Positions 24,606 to 36,080 of a DNA stretch of 64,000 nucleotides are shown in pieces. This DNA is from Acanthochlamys bracteata (taxonomy: Eukaryota; Streptophyta; Magnoliopsida; Pandanales; Velloziaceae). Location of the stretch: positions 8,611,725-8,675,724 of the forward strand of contig CM034129.1 of NCBI GenBank assembly GCA_019914995.1, written 5' to 3'. Numbering within the stretch: position 1 is the stretch's first letter; every line of letters begins with the position of its first letter. A program made the translations under genes and the position numbers. The notes under the pieces are model-generated. The model worked only from the letters and a program-made list of their open reading frames with translations, did not search any database and had not been told where the DNA came from.

Positions 24606-25244
24606 GTCCATCACTCCACTATGTATCCTACGAACAAGTTCTTATAGTTTCACCCGAACTTATCTGTGTAAATTAACGAGGCTCTTTAATATTTGTAGCC
24701 GTCAGTATTTAAGAGTGATTTCAAAAATATTATGTTACACAGACAGGAGCTGGAAGTCATCTATTTCAGAGAGTGCGACGTCCTACGAACAGGGCATAGA
24801 GATTGCCCTTGACGCAGGCAGTAGGAACTCTTGCTGTTTGCCAGAGTTGAGGAAGGAGTAGATGACCTTAGCCTTGATACGAGAGCGCCTAGCAAGTGTA
24901 GAAGCTTCTCATGACATGACTCGGGTGCCAGAGCCAAAACTCCTACTGCCGTCAATTTCTTCCTTTGATAATGACGGTTTTAATTTTGATAGGTTTTGAT
25001 CACATTCAATTAAATTCGCGATTTTCTTATCTTGATTGTAGCATTTGATTGTTGTTATTGTTGTGATTTTCATGTCATTTGATCGATGCATGTTGGCCGC
25101 CTTACATTGCTTCATGTTAGCAGATGTACGGAATGATAGCTATGATTTTCATTGGTTTTGATCAGCTGCGATAGAATTCATAATTTGTATGGTTTGATTG
25201 CAGCATTTTGCTGACTGTGATCGCTTTAGAGATATAATATTGGT
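24606..25244. other. No gene seen
   Basis: Mixed-composition DNA right of the polygalacturonase remnant. Several 60-90 codon frames overlap at 24586-24955, but none shows a domain. Confidence 0.4.
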
Positions 25245-26620
25245 AGTTATTGCTATCAGAATAATAGCGGAAGCAAAAAAAATTTTGTAAAAAATCACTA
25301 ACCTTCAATCATAATCAATTTTTTTTTCTTAAGTTTTTCAACTTAATGAGTTCTTCCAACACAATAATAATTAACTATGATGAAATAGGATATCTCTATT
25401 GAATTGCATGTGTTGGAAATCCGAATGAATGCTATTTATAAGAAATAAAGTAATTTTTCCATAAAAAAACTACCTCCACAAAATAGTAACTACCAAATAA
25501 TTATATAGAATAACTATCAAATAACTACACTCAAAAAAATAACTACTAAAATATGAAATAGTTATTATAACTCTCACTATTTAATTATTCCAAAATTATG
25601 TTATAAAAGTGAAGACCATAGAAAATATGTAACATTAAAATAATATCCAACATTCTCTCAATTGGTCTGAATTGTTATTTAATCATAATTTTTAAATAGT
25701 CTGGTATCCTATATGTTTAAATAAAAAAATAGAATTACATGAATCATATTGTTAATTTCCTTTATAAGTAAAAATTTTCTTCTATGTATTACAATGTAAT
25801 TTTTCTTTCTTTCAATAAACTCATATCTTTATGAATAAATCTCAGATGTTTATTCTGGATTTTAAAATATTTTTCATTCTCAGCATAAATATATGCAAAC
25901 AGAAATTATAAAATAAATTTAATCTAGAGTTTTTTTATAGAAAAATTCTTATCATATCAATTCAAATAGTAAGTGACAAATTAGAACTAAGTCCAATTTA
26001 TATTACATGATCCTTAAACAACTTTGGTGGCATGCCTTTTGTCAAACAATCTTCAATCATCAGCTCAATACGAATGTGCTCAATTAGCACTTCATTTGTT
26101 TTAATGTGCTCTCTAATTGCTAAGTACTTAATGTCGATGTGTTCATTTCTATTTTTGTTATTCTTAGCAAAGAACACAGCATCTAAATTGTCACAATACA
26201 TCTTCAATGGCTTAGACATAGACTCAACAACTTGAAGCTCAGAAAGAAAACTCTTTAACCAAATACCATGTAATGTGGCATTGAAACAAGAAACAAACTC
26301 GGCTTTTATAGTAGAAGTAGCAATTAAAAATTATTTTGCATATCTCCAAGATATAACTCCTCCAGCAAATATGAAGATATATTTAGATGTTAACTTTCGA
26401 GAATCAACACAATCAGCAAACTCTGAATCTGAATATCCAACAACTTTCAAAATGTCGAATTGTCTATATGTAAGTATATAATTTTTAGTTCCTTGCAAGT
26501 ATCTCATGACCTTCTTTGTAGCCTTCTAATGATCTAATACTGGATTACTTTGATATTTCTCTAACATTCCAACTGCAAATGCAATGTCAGGTCTACCACA
26601 GACTTAAGCATACATTTAAT
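25245..26620 (-). mobile_element. 3' fragment of a Ty1/copia element (RNase H plus LTR)
   Basis: Minus-strand frames at 26620-25998 encode decayed copia RT/RNase H: GRPDIAFAV, KKVMRYLQGTKNY, VVGYSDSEFADC, then YCDNLDAVFFAKNN, HIDIKYLAIREHIK and DCLTKGMPPKLFKDHV. Internal stop codons interrupt it. To the left lies its probable 3' LTR: TTGAGAGAA (polypurine-like) followed by TGTTGGATATTA on the minus strand, placing the LTR edge at 25652. The other LTR end, near 25245-25280, is ill-defined. The 5' part of the element is absent. It is a different element from the one at 10.4-14.5 kb, judging by LTR sequence. Confidence 0.8.
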
Positions 26621-28608
26621 TCTGTTAAAATAATATTCATGCGTTATTTTTTAAGAATTTCTTTTATTGTGTAGTTTAAATTTTTTGTTTAAGGCATAGC
26701 CTAAGTTGAAGATTTATCTTTATTTTGTGATCGCTTACTCAATTTTGTTTGATGACGTTGTTGTCATTGACACACACACTTGGACACTATCACAAGTCCA
26801 AATGGAGACTGCAACTCAAAGTCAATTTAATTTAGAAGGCAGAAGGGATAGCAGTGATGTTTGGGTTAACAAAAAAACTGACTAAAATGCATTTCAGGTA
26901 CCTCATTTTGTAGTCACTAATAGCTATCTATTTTTGTCATTATTCTATGTGTCCTAAAACCTAAAAGAACAGGAAGCAATGATAAGTAGAGAAAATTGGT
27001 TGGATCGTGTTTTGTAATGGAGGATATTTATGATATTATATGGATAACGCATAAGAAGAGCATCGCAGATTACTAATAGTTAGTATCAAAAAATACATGT
27101 AATTATAAATACTAGTCAATATTCTGATTATAAAGACGAGTAGTCTATCATGTAACATATAACATGTTTGGTAACGTACAAAGATAACCAAAAAGTCTTC
27201 ATGAGCTATGTTTATGATAGAGCTCATTACAATTGATTGAATTTTCATTTCAACTATTTTGCAAATCATAGGTAAGTTTTATGTTTATTCAGTTATATTT
27301 ATATTGTATATGTAATATTGTATGCTATAATATTTATGTTGTTTGTTGTAATATTCTAATATTAAATGTTGAAATGGTAGTGCGATCTCGCTATGTTATA
27401 ATGTTAAATGGTAATGTGATGTTGCTATATTGTATAATCAATACTGAAATATTATTGGGATAATGAAATAGTATTGTTAACGAAATTTATCATATTAATT
27501 ATGGATTGCTATATGTGCAATTAATGTGAGGTGTGAATGATATTATTTATATCTAATTTGTTAGATATGTGAGAGTTTATATCTAATTTTTTATAATTAT
27601 AGTTAAATAGATCTTTAGAGTAGTAGTGACGATGAAGAAAATGAATGTGAAGATACAAGTATAGTACTATTTGAGAAGGCAAATTGTGATGTATTCTTAT
27701 ATTTTAAATAATACTTTCTCAAATGTCCTTGTCGTACATCTATATGTATACATGATATATTCGTATCGGAGATATTAGGAAACGAACTTCGTTCCTATCA
27801 AAATTTTTGAATGAAATTACCAATTATTTTAGAATTTTAGAATTCTGTGATGAGTTGATAAGACTATACGGATTAGTACTAACATGCAAAATACTTGTTA
27901 ATGAAGAAGTTGCGATATTTCTCATAACGTATGCGTATAGTAGTTATAAATAAAATATGTTAGAAAACCTTTAAACATTCGGACGAAATGATCCATCGGC
28001 ATTTTTTTATTAAGTGCTGGAGTTTGTGATAAGATTAGCTGTAAATATTATTAAGCTTCATATAGATACAATGAGGGCAAAATTTCTATATTTATAGAGT
28101 GCATACTATTGTCCATGATTTTAAATAAGTGATCAAATCGAACTTCAATACTAACACTTTTATATTAAAGTTAGTTGACTTCTTATATAAAAAACTTTAA
28201 GACAGTAATATACTGGAGTTACTAGATATACATATGTCAAAGCCACAATATTGTCAAGATATATAACATTTGATATTGAACATAAGAATATGCTACTCAG
28301 AATATTTTGACGGTATATAATTTTAATATATATTTTATATTTGAATAAGTTGAATGGGAAGGATCGGCTAACAATACACGTATATTAATAAGACATTAGG
28401 CAGGTCCGAAATGAAAATTTCTCATCCTTCAAAAAATGAATACTATGTAATGAAATATAAAATATAAATATAAGTATAAGCGAAATACCAAAAGAGATGA
28501 AGGAAAATTCGAGCTTCATGGTTTCTTTTTATAGAATTAATCGTTGAACGTACTTTTGATATAAGAAAAGACTGGTTTTGTAATTTCTTTTGGTTTTGTG
28601 TTCTCCTA
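26621..28608. other. AT-rich intergenic DNA, no gene seen
   Basis: Roughly 2 kb of AT-rich sequence with only short low-complexity frames. No domains, RNA genes or clear repeats were recognised. Confidence 0.5.
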
Positions 28609-28616
28609 CTGTAGAG

Positions 28617-29441
28617 CATAGTTGTAAGAACCGGACCGGATATCGAATAGGAAAACTGTCCGGGTCACGATTTTCGGATTGAATCATCGGATCAACCGGT
28701 CGAACCGTCGGATCAATAATATTAAAGTATTTTTAACTAATAATAATTATTATTATAATAAGAAATCTACTGCCAATGACACTACCAATAATAATAGCTA
28801 TAGCAATCATAATAAAAAATTAGAGTATTTTTATTATGTCATTACTATCAACAGCAACAGTAATAATAATCACAGCAAAAATTAAACTATTGCCACCATA
28901 ATTATCACCACCAATAATAATAATAATAATTAAAATTTATAAATAGGAATATTTAAATAAATTAGGAGATTAAAAATAATAAAACCATAAAATAGATAAG
29001 TCATAAAAGAAATATAACTAACTTTTTTAGATATACATATTTGAGTCTAAATATTTTACAATATAAAAATTTAAAAATCACTAATAATTGATATTTACAA
29101 ATAAGAAATAATTAGTTATATTTTTGTATTGTCATATTTAAATGCTAAATTTAAACTACATATTATTTTTTAACATAAAGAGCTATTAATAATTATTTTT
29201 GTATTAAATATATTATCAATTTAAAATTTTTTAATTATTTTTTCTAAAAAAATTTTAATCCGATTTAATTCGGATGGACGGATCAATCGGATTGAAGCGG
29301 ATCAAAATGAGTCAAATCGGATCAAAATAAATCAATTATATAAATAATTTTTTTTTTATAAATTTAAATCAATTTATTATTTAGATCAATAATTTCTAGA
29401 TAAATCCGAATGGGTCGGTCCGCGACTGTCTGACAACTATG
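28617..29441. mobile_element. hAT-type non-autonomous element (copy 1) with 8-bp target duplication
   Basis: The 825-bp element starts CATAGTTGTAAGAACCGGAC and ends GACAACTATG, giving inverted termini CATAGTTGT. It is flanked by an 8-base direct repeat with one mismatch (CTGTAGAG at 28609-28616, CCGTAGAG at 29442-29449), the duplication length typical of hAT elements. Near both ends are subterminal CGGAT/CGGTC-rich blocks; the middle is AT-rich with AAT repeats and has no coding capacity. It is closely similar along its length to 37275-38074. Confidence 0.82.
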
Positions 29442-29550
29442 CCGTAGAGAGTGATTCTTGCTATACTGTGAAAGTTTTCTTTTCTTTGTTGAGTCAATAT
29501 CTTATCGTTAAAATGTCACATGGCTTTAAAACGAAGTAGAAGAGGAGCAT

Positions 29551-29664
29551 TCATTACGCACGTAAAGACGCGATAACGTTTTTAAGACGATGTTAATAAA
29601 TTTCTTTTCATTACGCACGTAAAGACGCGATAACGTTTTAAAGACGATGATAATAAATTTCTTC
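29551..29664 (+). promoter_or_regulatory. Tandem duplication with ACGT cores upstream of the 4CL-like gene
   Basis: A 57-base unit occurs twice head to tail (29551-29607, 29608-29664) with few differences. Each copy contains TTACGCACGTAAAGACGCG, that is, an ACGT core of the kind bound by bZIP/bHLH factors and a CGCG element. It lies about 460-570 bases before the 4CL-like ATG. The duplication is seen directly; the regulatory role is inference. Confidence 0.5.
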
Positions 29665-29686
29665 CTTCAATTGGAGTGTATTGTTT

Positions 29687-29850
29687 TTTTTTAAAATCAG
29701 CTGTTTAATTTATTATTTTATATTTTTAATATATTTTTTATAAGTATTTAAAATTTTATTTAAAAATTTAGAAACTTTATATAATAAAATTTTATTTTTA
29801 TTTATTTTATTTTTTAATTAAAAATATTTTTTTATTTTATTTTAAAAGTG
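29687..29850. repeat. Partial AT-rich foldback repeat
   Basis: Core sequence of the dispersed AT-rich family (runs such as TTTTTATAAGTATTTAAAATT and a following T/A alternation). Termini are not well preserved. Confidence 0.45.
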
Positions 29851-30120
29851 CCGAGACACGCATGGTTCACGAAGAAATAGAAGTCAAAAACATTATTTTC
29901 GAGATTGAAGAAAGCTAAATGCATGATTTCCACGGCTTCCCCGTCCCTCATGTGCCTCTTCCAGTTCCCAAAGCTCCTTATTTTGAATCCCTGACAACGC
30001 ACCTCCCACTTCGATCACTTCCCTGCAACGCATTCTCATTTACTCCGCTCTGCTGTCTCTAGTTTCTTGCCTGCCAAACTCATCGACTCTCTTTCTCTTC
30101 TAGAAATTACGAACTGTCTC

Positions 30121-33100
30121 ATGGCGACAGAACAAGTAGTAGTCTCACTGCCTGCTGAAATCGATTGCAGCAGCGGTTACTGCTCGGCTACGAAAACATT
30201 CCACAGTCTCCGTACAGCAGTTTCTCTCCCGCCGGAATCCGTTCCTCTCTCGTTCACTTCTTACGTTTTCTCTTTACTCCCTGCACCACTCCCTCCATTC
30301 CCCGCCTACGTTGACTCCGTTACCGGAACCTCCATCTCTTTCACCGATCTCTTCTCTCGCGTTAAAAATCTCGCTAATGCGTTGAGAACTACTGCACGGA
30401 TCTCGAAGTCTGACGTGGTTTTCATCCTCGCTCCATCTTGTCTCGAGATTCCCACTCTTTACCTTTCTTTATTAGCCATCGGAGCAATCATCTCTCCGGC
30501 GAATCCCGTTTCAACTCCCGCAGAGATTTCTCGTCTTGTCTCTCTTGTTAACCCAACGATCGCATTCGCAACTTCATCAACGGTCACCAAACTGCCTCCA
30601 GAACTCAAACAGAAAACCATTCTTATCGACTCTGAACAGTTTGTTTCTTTCATGAAAACAACTTCTTCATCTCCTGCGATTTCCAAAGAAGAGTTTAATG
30701 CCGTTGGAGTGAAGCAATCAGACCTGGCGGCTATTCAGTACTCATCAGGAACAACAGGTAAAGTGAAAGCTGTGTTGTTGCCTCACCGTCACTTCATTGC
30801 AATGACAGCGGGGTTCAACGCTCTGCACGAGCCTACGAGACGGGAAACCACATTGCTCGTTGCACCATTGTTTCATTCGCTCGGGTTCTACTTTGCACTC
30901 AAAGAATTGGCGTTAGGAGTAACGACAGTGGTTTTAACGGGAGGGCGGGGAATGCGGGAACTGTTTCAGGTAGTAGAGCGGTATCAAGTGACACAGATGA
31001 TTGCAGCTCCGCCGGTAGTGGTGGCGATGGCACGGTCGAAAGAAGCTTTGAAATACGACTTTTCGGCACTGCAGAGGATCTTCTGCGGCGGCGCTGCGCT
31101 CACGGAAGAGGCCACACTCCGGTTCAGAGCGAGGTTTCCCAAAGTGCTTTTGTGCCAGGTTTGTACTTGCTCTTTAACAAAACTTTCGGTTTTCAAGCTG
31201 TGTATGCTAAAACAAAATAACTTCCGTATGAAAAATGGAGTTGGTTTCTTCTGAAAGCGTATCACAAGGGGTCACGGCCCTGTTGTGCAGGAGTACTCCG
31301 TTCATTACAATTTTTTATATTTTTAATTAAATGTTTATAATATTTTATACAAAGTTTTTAAATATTTTAAAAAATTGAAAATATTTTGATAAAATTAAAA
31401 AGTTTTTACTATCAAACAATTTTGATAAGTTATTATGCAGATTAATAAATTTATTTTAAAAACTAAGATTAAAATAATACTTTTGTATAGTAAATGGATT
31501 ATTTAATTACAAATTTTAAATACCTAGTGTAGACTTTCTAGAAAAGTTTCTAAATTTTTGAGTTCAAGTTTTTTAATAAATTTTTAATAAATATTTAGAT
31601 AACTTGTTTAAAATTTTAAAAAATACAAACAAATTTTAAATAATAGGATTTTTTTAAAATATTTATTTTTATTTTTTTTAGTAAAAGATATAAAACTTAT
31701 TTTTTAGAATTGATAAAATATTTTTTTAAGAAAAATTTTATTTTAAAGGTAATTCTAAACACTCCTATGGGTAGCTGAAAATTGCTTTTCAATTGTGTGC
31801 GTTTGGAATTACTTATAAAATAGAATTTTTTTAAAATAGAAAGTATTTTTATTTTTTTAAAAAAATAAGTTCTTTATTTTTTTAATAATAAAAATATATA
31901 ATAAAAAAATTTTATTATATAAATTTTTTTACGTTATCTAAATTTTTAAATAAATTTTTTTAATATTTATAAAATATATATTAAAAAATATGAAATAAAA
32001 AAAAAAAGTTGAAAAATTGCTTTTTGTTATGCACTACCAAACGCAGCTTGTAAGCAGAGTGCGTTTTGTTTTCCATTCCACAATTTTACGTTTTTTAAAA
32101 ACTTATTTAAAAATTTTAGAAAAATAAAAATATTTTTAAAAAAAATTATTTTAAAAACACTCTCAACGCTCAGACCTATATATAGTTTTAAGTTTTTTTT
32201 AGGAAATATTTAATTCAGGGGTTCGTAATTAGTGCCTTTAGTTGGTAGCTGAAAGATCGCCTTGACATAAAAAACATGCGTCTAGCATTATCAAGACTTT
32301 TAAGTAGGGGTTATTTAGTAAAGCTTTTTATTTGATTCATGTTTTCATTTTAGTTTTTGTTTTCTAATAAAGTTTTATGTAGTGTTTTAAAATTCCTTTT
32401 TTTAATTTACATAATATAGGTAAATTCTAAATAATAAAATTATATATATATATATACTGTTATTTTTTATGTAAAAAATCAAGCTCATTTTTTGAAAAAC
32501 TTTTTAAAATTTTTTTATTTTAAACACTCCCAAACGATTTATTAGTAGCTTTTTTTTTGGTTGCCTTTTCGGTTCTTTCTTTAAAATGTACACAGCAACT
32601 ATCAACCATAATTACTAAAACAAACTAGTAGTTGAACAAGAATTTTGTTTGATGCCTAATGAAGCCAAACAAGGGGTAAAGATGTAGGGATACACTTTTG
32701 GATTAAGAAGAATCTAGCGTTAGCTTGCTCATCCATAATATCATTTTGGTTCCTCTTAAGATTTCAAATTAAGATTTCAAATGTTAGGTAGACTCTGGGA
32801 TACTTCCAATCTCTTGATAATTCGGTATTAATTAATCATGTTATGATAGAGATACCATTGTATATCTCCGAAACACTCAGTGCCAAACACGCATATACAT
32901 GATATTTCAGCCAAGTACCCAGCATTGCTGCTGACTTATGACACAATTTATCTATTGAGAAGTTATGCTTTGATCATCACTACCGATAATGAGCACTTTT
33001 TATATATGGTTGAAAATTTTAGAGACTGGTTATATATTCAACATGTATATCAAAAATTTTACTGCTGGGATACTTTCAACCAAGTTATCAGCTGGCCGAT

Positions 33101-34288
33101 TTGTTCCAGGGATATGGCTCAACTGAGGCAGGGGGAATATCTAGAATGATGGACTATGAGGAATGCCGTAGGTTAAGATCTGTTGGGCGTCTCACTGAGA
33201 ATATTAAAGCTAAGATTGTTGATCCAAATACTGGCAAAGCCTTATCAGTTGGACAACAAGGCGAGCTTTTGATACATGGACCAGCTGTCATGATAGGTAT
33301 GCATCCAATTCATCCAAACAAATGACACTCCAATGAATGCGTCAAGCTAGCTAACAACGTGATTCAAATCACAATTTTTTATACTCCGATTTGAAGATAT
33401 GCAATGTTAGTGCCGAAGCTTATATCTTTTCAATTTGTAACAATTGTTTGAAGGTTACATTGGCGATGATGAAGCAAATGCTTCCACTTTCACTTCTGAT
33501 GGATGGTTAAAAACGGGAGATCTTTGCTATTTTGATGAAGATGGCGTTCTGTACATTGTTGACAGGTTGAAAGAGTTGATCAAATATAAGGCATACCAGG
33601 TATATTTCAGTAAATAAATTTTCGTGGCTGGAAAACTGAACATTTCATTTGTTAATTCCCTTTAGCTTTAAGAAAGGATCTAATGAATGTTACAGGTTCC
33701 ACCAGCCGAATTAGAGCAAGTACTGCTGTTACTAACTGACGTTGTCGATGCTGCTGTAATACCGTAAGTTAAAGTTCCTTAAACTCACTGAAGGAAAAAC
33801 AAATTTGTGCAAACTCACAACCAAAATTTGAGACAAAAATTGTTTGCGAAACATCCAAATGATGAAAAAGATAAAATCTCTGAGATTTATAAGGATTCAC
33901 TGATATGCATTTTAGTAGCCTCTCTAATTCCTTTGCTGTAACTTTCTACGCATAAACATATATAGGTATCCACATGAGGAAGCTGGGCAAATTCCAATGG
34001 CTTTCATAGTAAGAAGGCAGGGTAGCAAACTCACTGAAACTCACGTCATGGATTTTGTAGCAAAGCAGGTATATTGTCCCCATGCCAAATGGCACCTAAT
34101 TGATAATGTTCTTGGAGAAAATTAACTCATGCGTCGTGCATTTTTTTACTTCATAGGTTGCACCATACAAGAAAATACGTAGAGTGGCATTCATTGACTC
34201 AATACCAAGATCTGCTGCTGGTAAAATTCTGAGACGAGAACTTGTTAGCCGAGCTTGCGGCAGCAGGTGCTATACATCAAGGTTGTAG
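30121..34288 (+). CDS. 4-coumarate:CoA ligase-like acyl-activating enzyme, peroxisomal
   Basis: Six exons (30121-31158, 33110-33296, 33454-33599, 33696-33763, 33966-34068, 34157-34288) join in phase to 557 residues. ANL adenylation motifs in order: P-loop [12 protein letters not shown] (207-218), substrate-pocket region with APPVVVAM (295-303), YGSTEAGG (348-355), DGWLKTGD with Asp431, hinge [13 protein letters not shown], and PRSAAGK with the catalytic lysine at 537. The C-terminal tripeptide SRL is a PTS1 peroxisomal signal. The family adenylates a carboxylic acid with ATP and transfers it to CoA. Peroxisomal 4CL-like members act on jasmonate precursors (OPC) or fatty/cinnamic acids; the substrate here cannot be read from sequence. 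The hinge has KAYQ where relatives usually have KGYQ/KGFQ. The start at 30121 is the first in-frame ATG. Intron 1 (31159-33109) is swollen by AT-rich foldback repeats. A broken inverted copy lies at 38.1-39.9 kb. Confidence 0.93.
31300..32540. repeat. AT-rich foldback repeats inside 4CL-like intron 1
   Basis: Several members or remnants of the dispersed AT-rich family fill most of intron 1: roughly 31300-31765, 31798-32045 (best copy, listed separately), 32056-32170 and 32330-32535. Ends of the type CACTCTCAACG, CACTCCCAAACG and GTGCGTTT mark their edges. Confidence 0.6.
31798..32045. repeat. Well-bounded AT-rich foldback element (type copy)
   Basis: 248 bases with a perfect 9-base inverted terminal repeat, TGCGTTTGG at 31798-31806 and CCAAACGCA at 32037-32045. 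Just inside are TACTTATAAAATAGAA on the left and an A/T-run core that folds back on itself. No target-site duplication is evident. Confidence 0.7.
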
Positions 34289-34582
34289 CATTTCAATTAA
34301 TGCTTAGGCTCTTGAGAGAGTATCATATGAAACGGTGACATGAAGTCCCGGTCTCGTTCCACCATGCATTGTGCGCCGTGGGATGAGACTGGGACATGAT
34401 AAAAATGTCCTGGTTTCACTAGATACCACGTAAGCTCATCAATCGCAAGAGGCATGCATTCACTGATATGTTTATGTATGAATAATGTATAACTTATGCT
34501 CTCTTTCAACTTATAAATCTCTGCTGAATACAAGTCTCTGGTTTGAAGCAAAGTTGTTATGATATATAGAGATTATGTACAT
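34289..34582. other. 3' flank of the 4CL-like gene
   Basis: Probable 3' untranslated region and downstream spacer; no further feature recognised. Confidence 0.4.
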
Positions 34583-34586
34583 ATGG

Positions 34587-35117
34587 CTAGGGGTGACAAT
34601 TCGGATTCCTAGATCGATTTTAGATTGATCTATATAATAATCGGATCAAAATTGTTCAATTTTAATCCGATCTATTTATTTATATGGGTCAAAATTATTA
34701 ATCTTAATTCAATCTATTTATAATCGGATCAAATTCGGATCGATCCATTTAATAATTAAAATTATTAAAATAAAAATTATAAATATTAATTTTTAATAAT
34801 AATATATATAAATTATTAATTATGATATATTTAAAAAGAAAAATATTAATTTTGATAAAATTTATAAATTAAATAAAATTAGTTAAATTAAGATAAATTA
34901 ATATATATATATATTAAATTTGAAATTTTTGCTTATTTTTTTAATTTTAAATAATATATACTATATAAATAGTTATATGTGTTAAACGGGTCAATTCTGG
35001 ATCAATCCGAATTCGGTTAAAATTTTTCGATTTTTTAGATTGATTCGAAATCGATCCGAATCGGATTAAAGTTTGATCCAAACTCGATCTTTTCGGAATG
35101 GGTTGAAATTTGCCACT
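34587..35117. mobile_element. MITE-like element with GGGGTGACAATTCGG terminus
   Basis: The left end reads CTAGGGGTGACAATTCGGAT; the right end TTGAAATTTGCCACTATG reads, on the minus strand, CATAGTGGCAAATTTCAA. These are imperfect inverted termini of the GGGGTG(A/G)CAA class common in plant hAT-like MITEs. Subterminal CGGATC/GATCCG motifs recur at both ends and the centre is AT-rich. Flanking CATATG-containing sequences on both sides may be a decayed target duplication. No coding capacity. Confidence 0.6.
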
Positions 35118-36080
35118 ATGCATATGCAGTTTGTCGTTCACTGCTATGAAACCACTGGACCACTGATAACCGCGGGAACTAAATTAAGATGCCACGGCGT
35201 GCCTCACACATAAGCCACGGCTGATAGATTAATTTCATAAAATTTTTTTTAGATTTTCAAAGAACGAGCTTAATTATTTGGATTTAAAAAATTATATATG
35301 TAAAAATTGTATGACTACAATTCACTAGTACTTTCTTTTAATATTTAACTTTTAATTTTTTTAAATACTATAAAAAGTTATTGTAAAATGAAAATTGAAA
35401 GATCTATATTATGTTAATAAATCATCGGCTCCAAAATCCTCATATATGATTGGCTACAAGGATGATGAACATATCTATGGTCTATAAGAAATGGTGTCCA
35501 AGAGATAAAGATGAAAGTTATTACTTGTGGTTCTTTGTAATTTTGAGCATCATGCTTGAGTTCATGTTCATCAAATCACAAGCAAGATTTTGCTCTATTC
35601 AAACAACAGTACTAAAATAACAAGCGGAGAATGGCGTAAATGAGATCTAAAGATATATTGATGCAAAAGAAATGATCGATTTTGTAAGAACGCAATGAAA
35701 AAGATAGCTCAAACAAACGTAAAGAAACATTGCCTCAACACAGGCTGATGAGCTCCGCTCTGCTTTCCATGATATCCCTGCTGCCTATCTTCACAGAAAC
35801 CAATCAATGCAGCCAACAGTGGCAGAGCAAAGGCAATATAATTATATAGCTCAAAATTATATTTATTATTTTTATACATCAAAATTATATAACTCATAGA
35901 ATAAAAATATTTTTTATTTTAAAAAATATTTTCAAACATACTCCGAGTCTCTCGGCACATATCGATCGCCGTCATTAATCTCTCAGTCAATACGTTCCAT
36001 TATCGTCTCTCCTGCAGTCAGCGCTGGGTTTGTAACGACACTTCATACTTTGCATGCAATAACTATTTACGGCTGAGAGC
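35118..36080. other. Intergenic DNA, no gene seen
   Basis: AT-rich to mixed sequence. One AT-rich stretch at 35840-35945 resembles a fragment of the dispersed foldback family (ends near TTTCAAACATACTCC). Nothing else is supported. Confidence 0.4.

Noticed and set aside
28679..28885. Asn-rich 68-codon frame as a small gene
   Set aside because: Encoded by AAT repeats inside a hAT-type non-autonomous element; the same frame is echoed in the second copy at 37280-37477.
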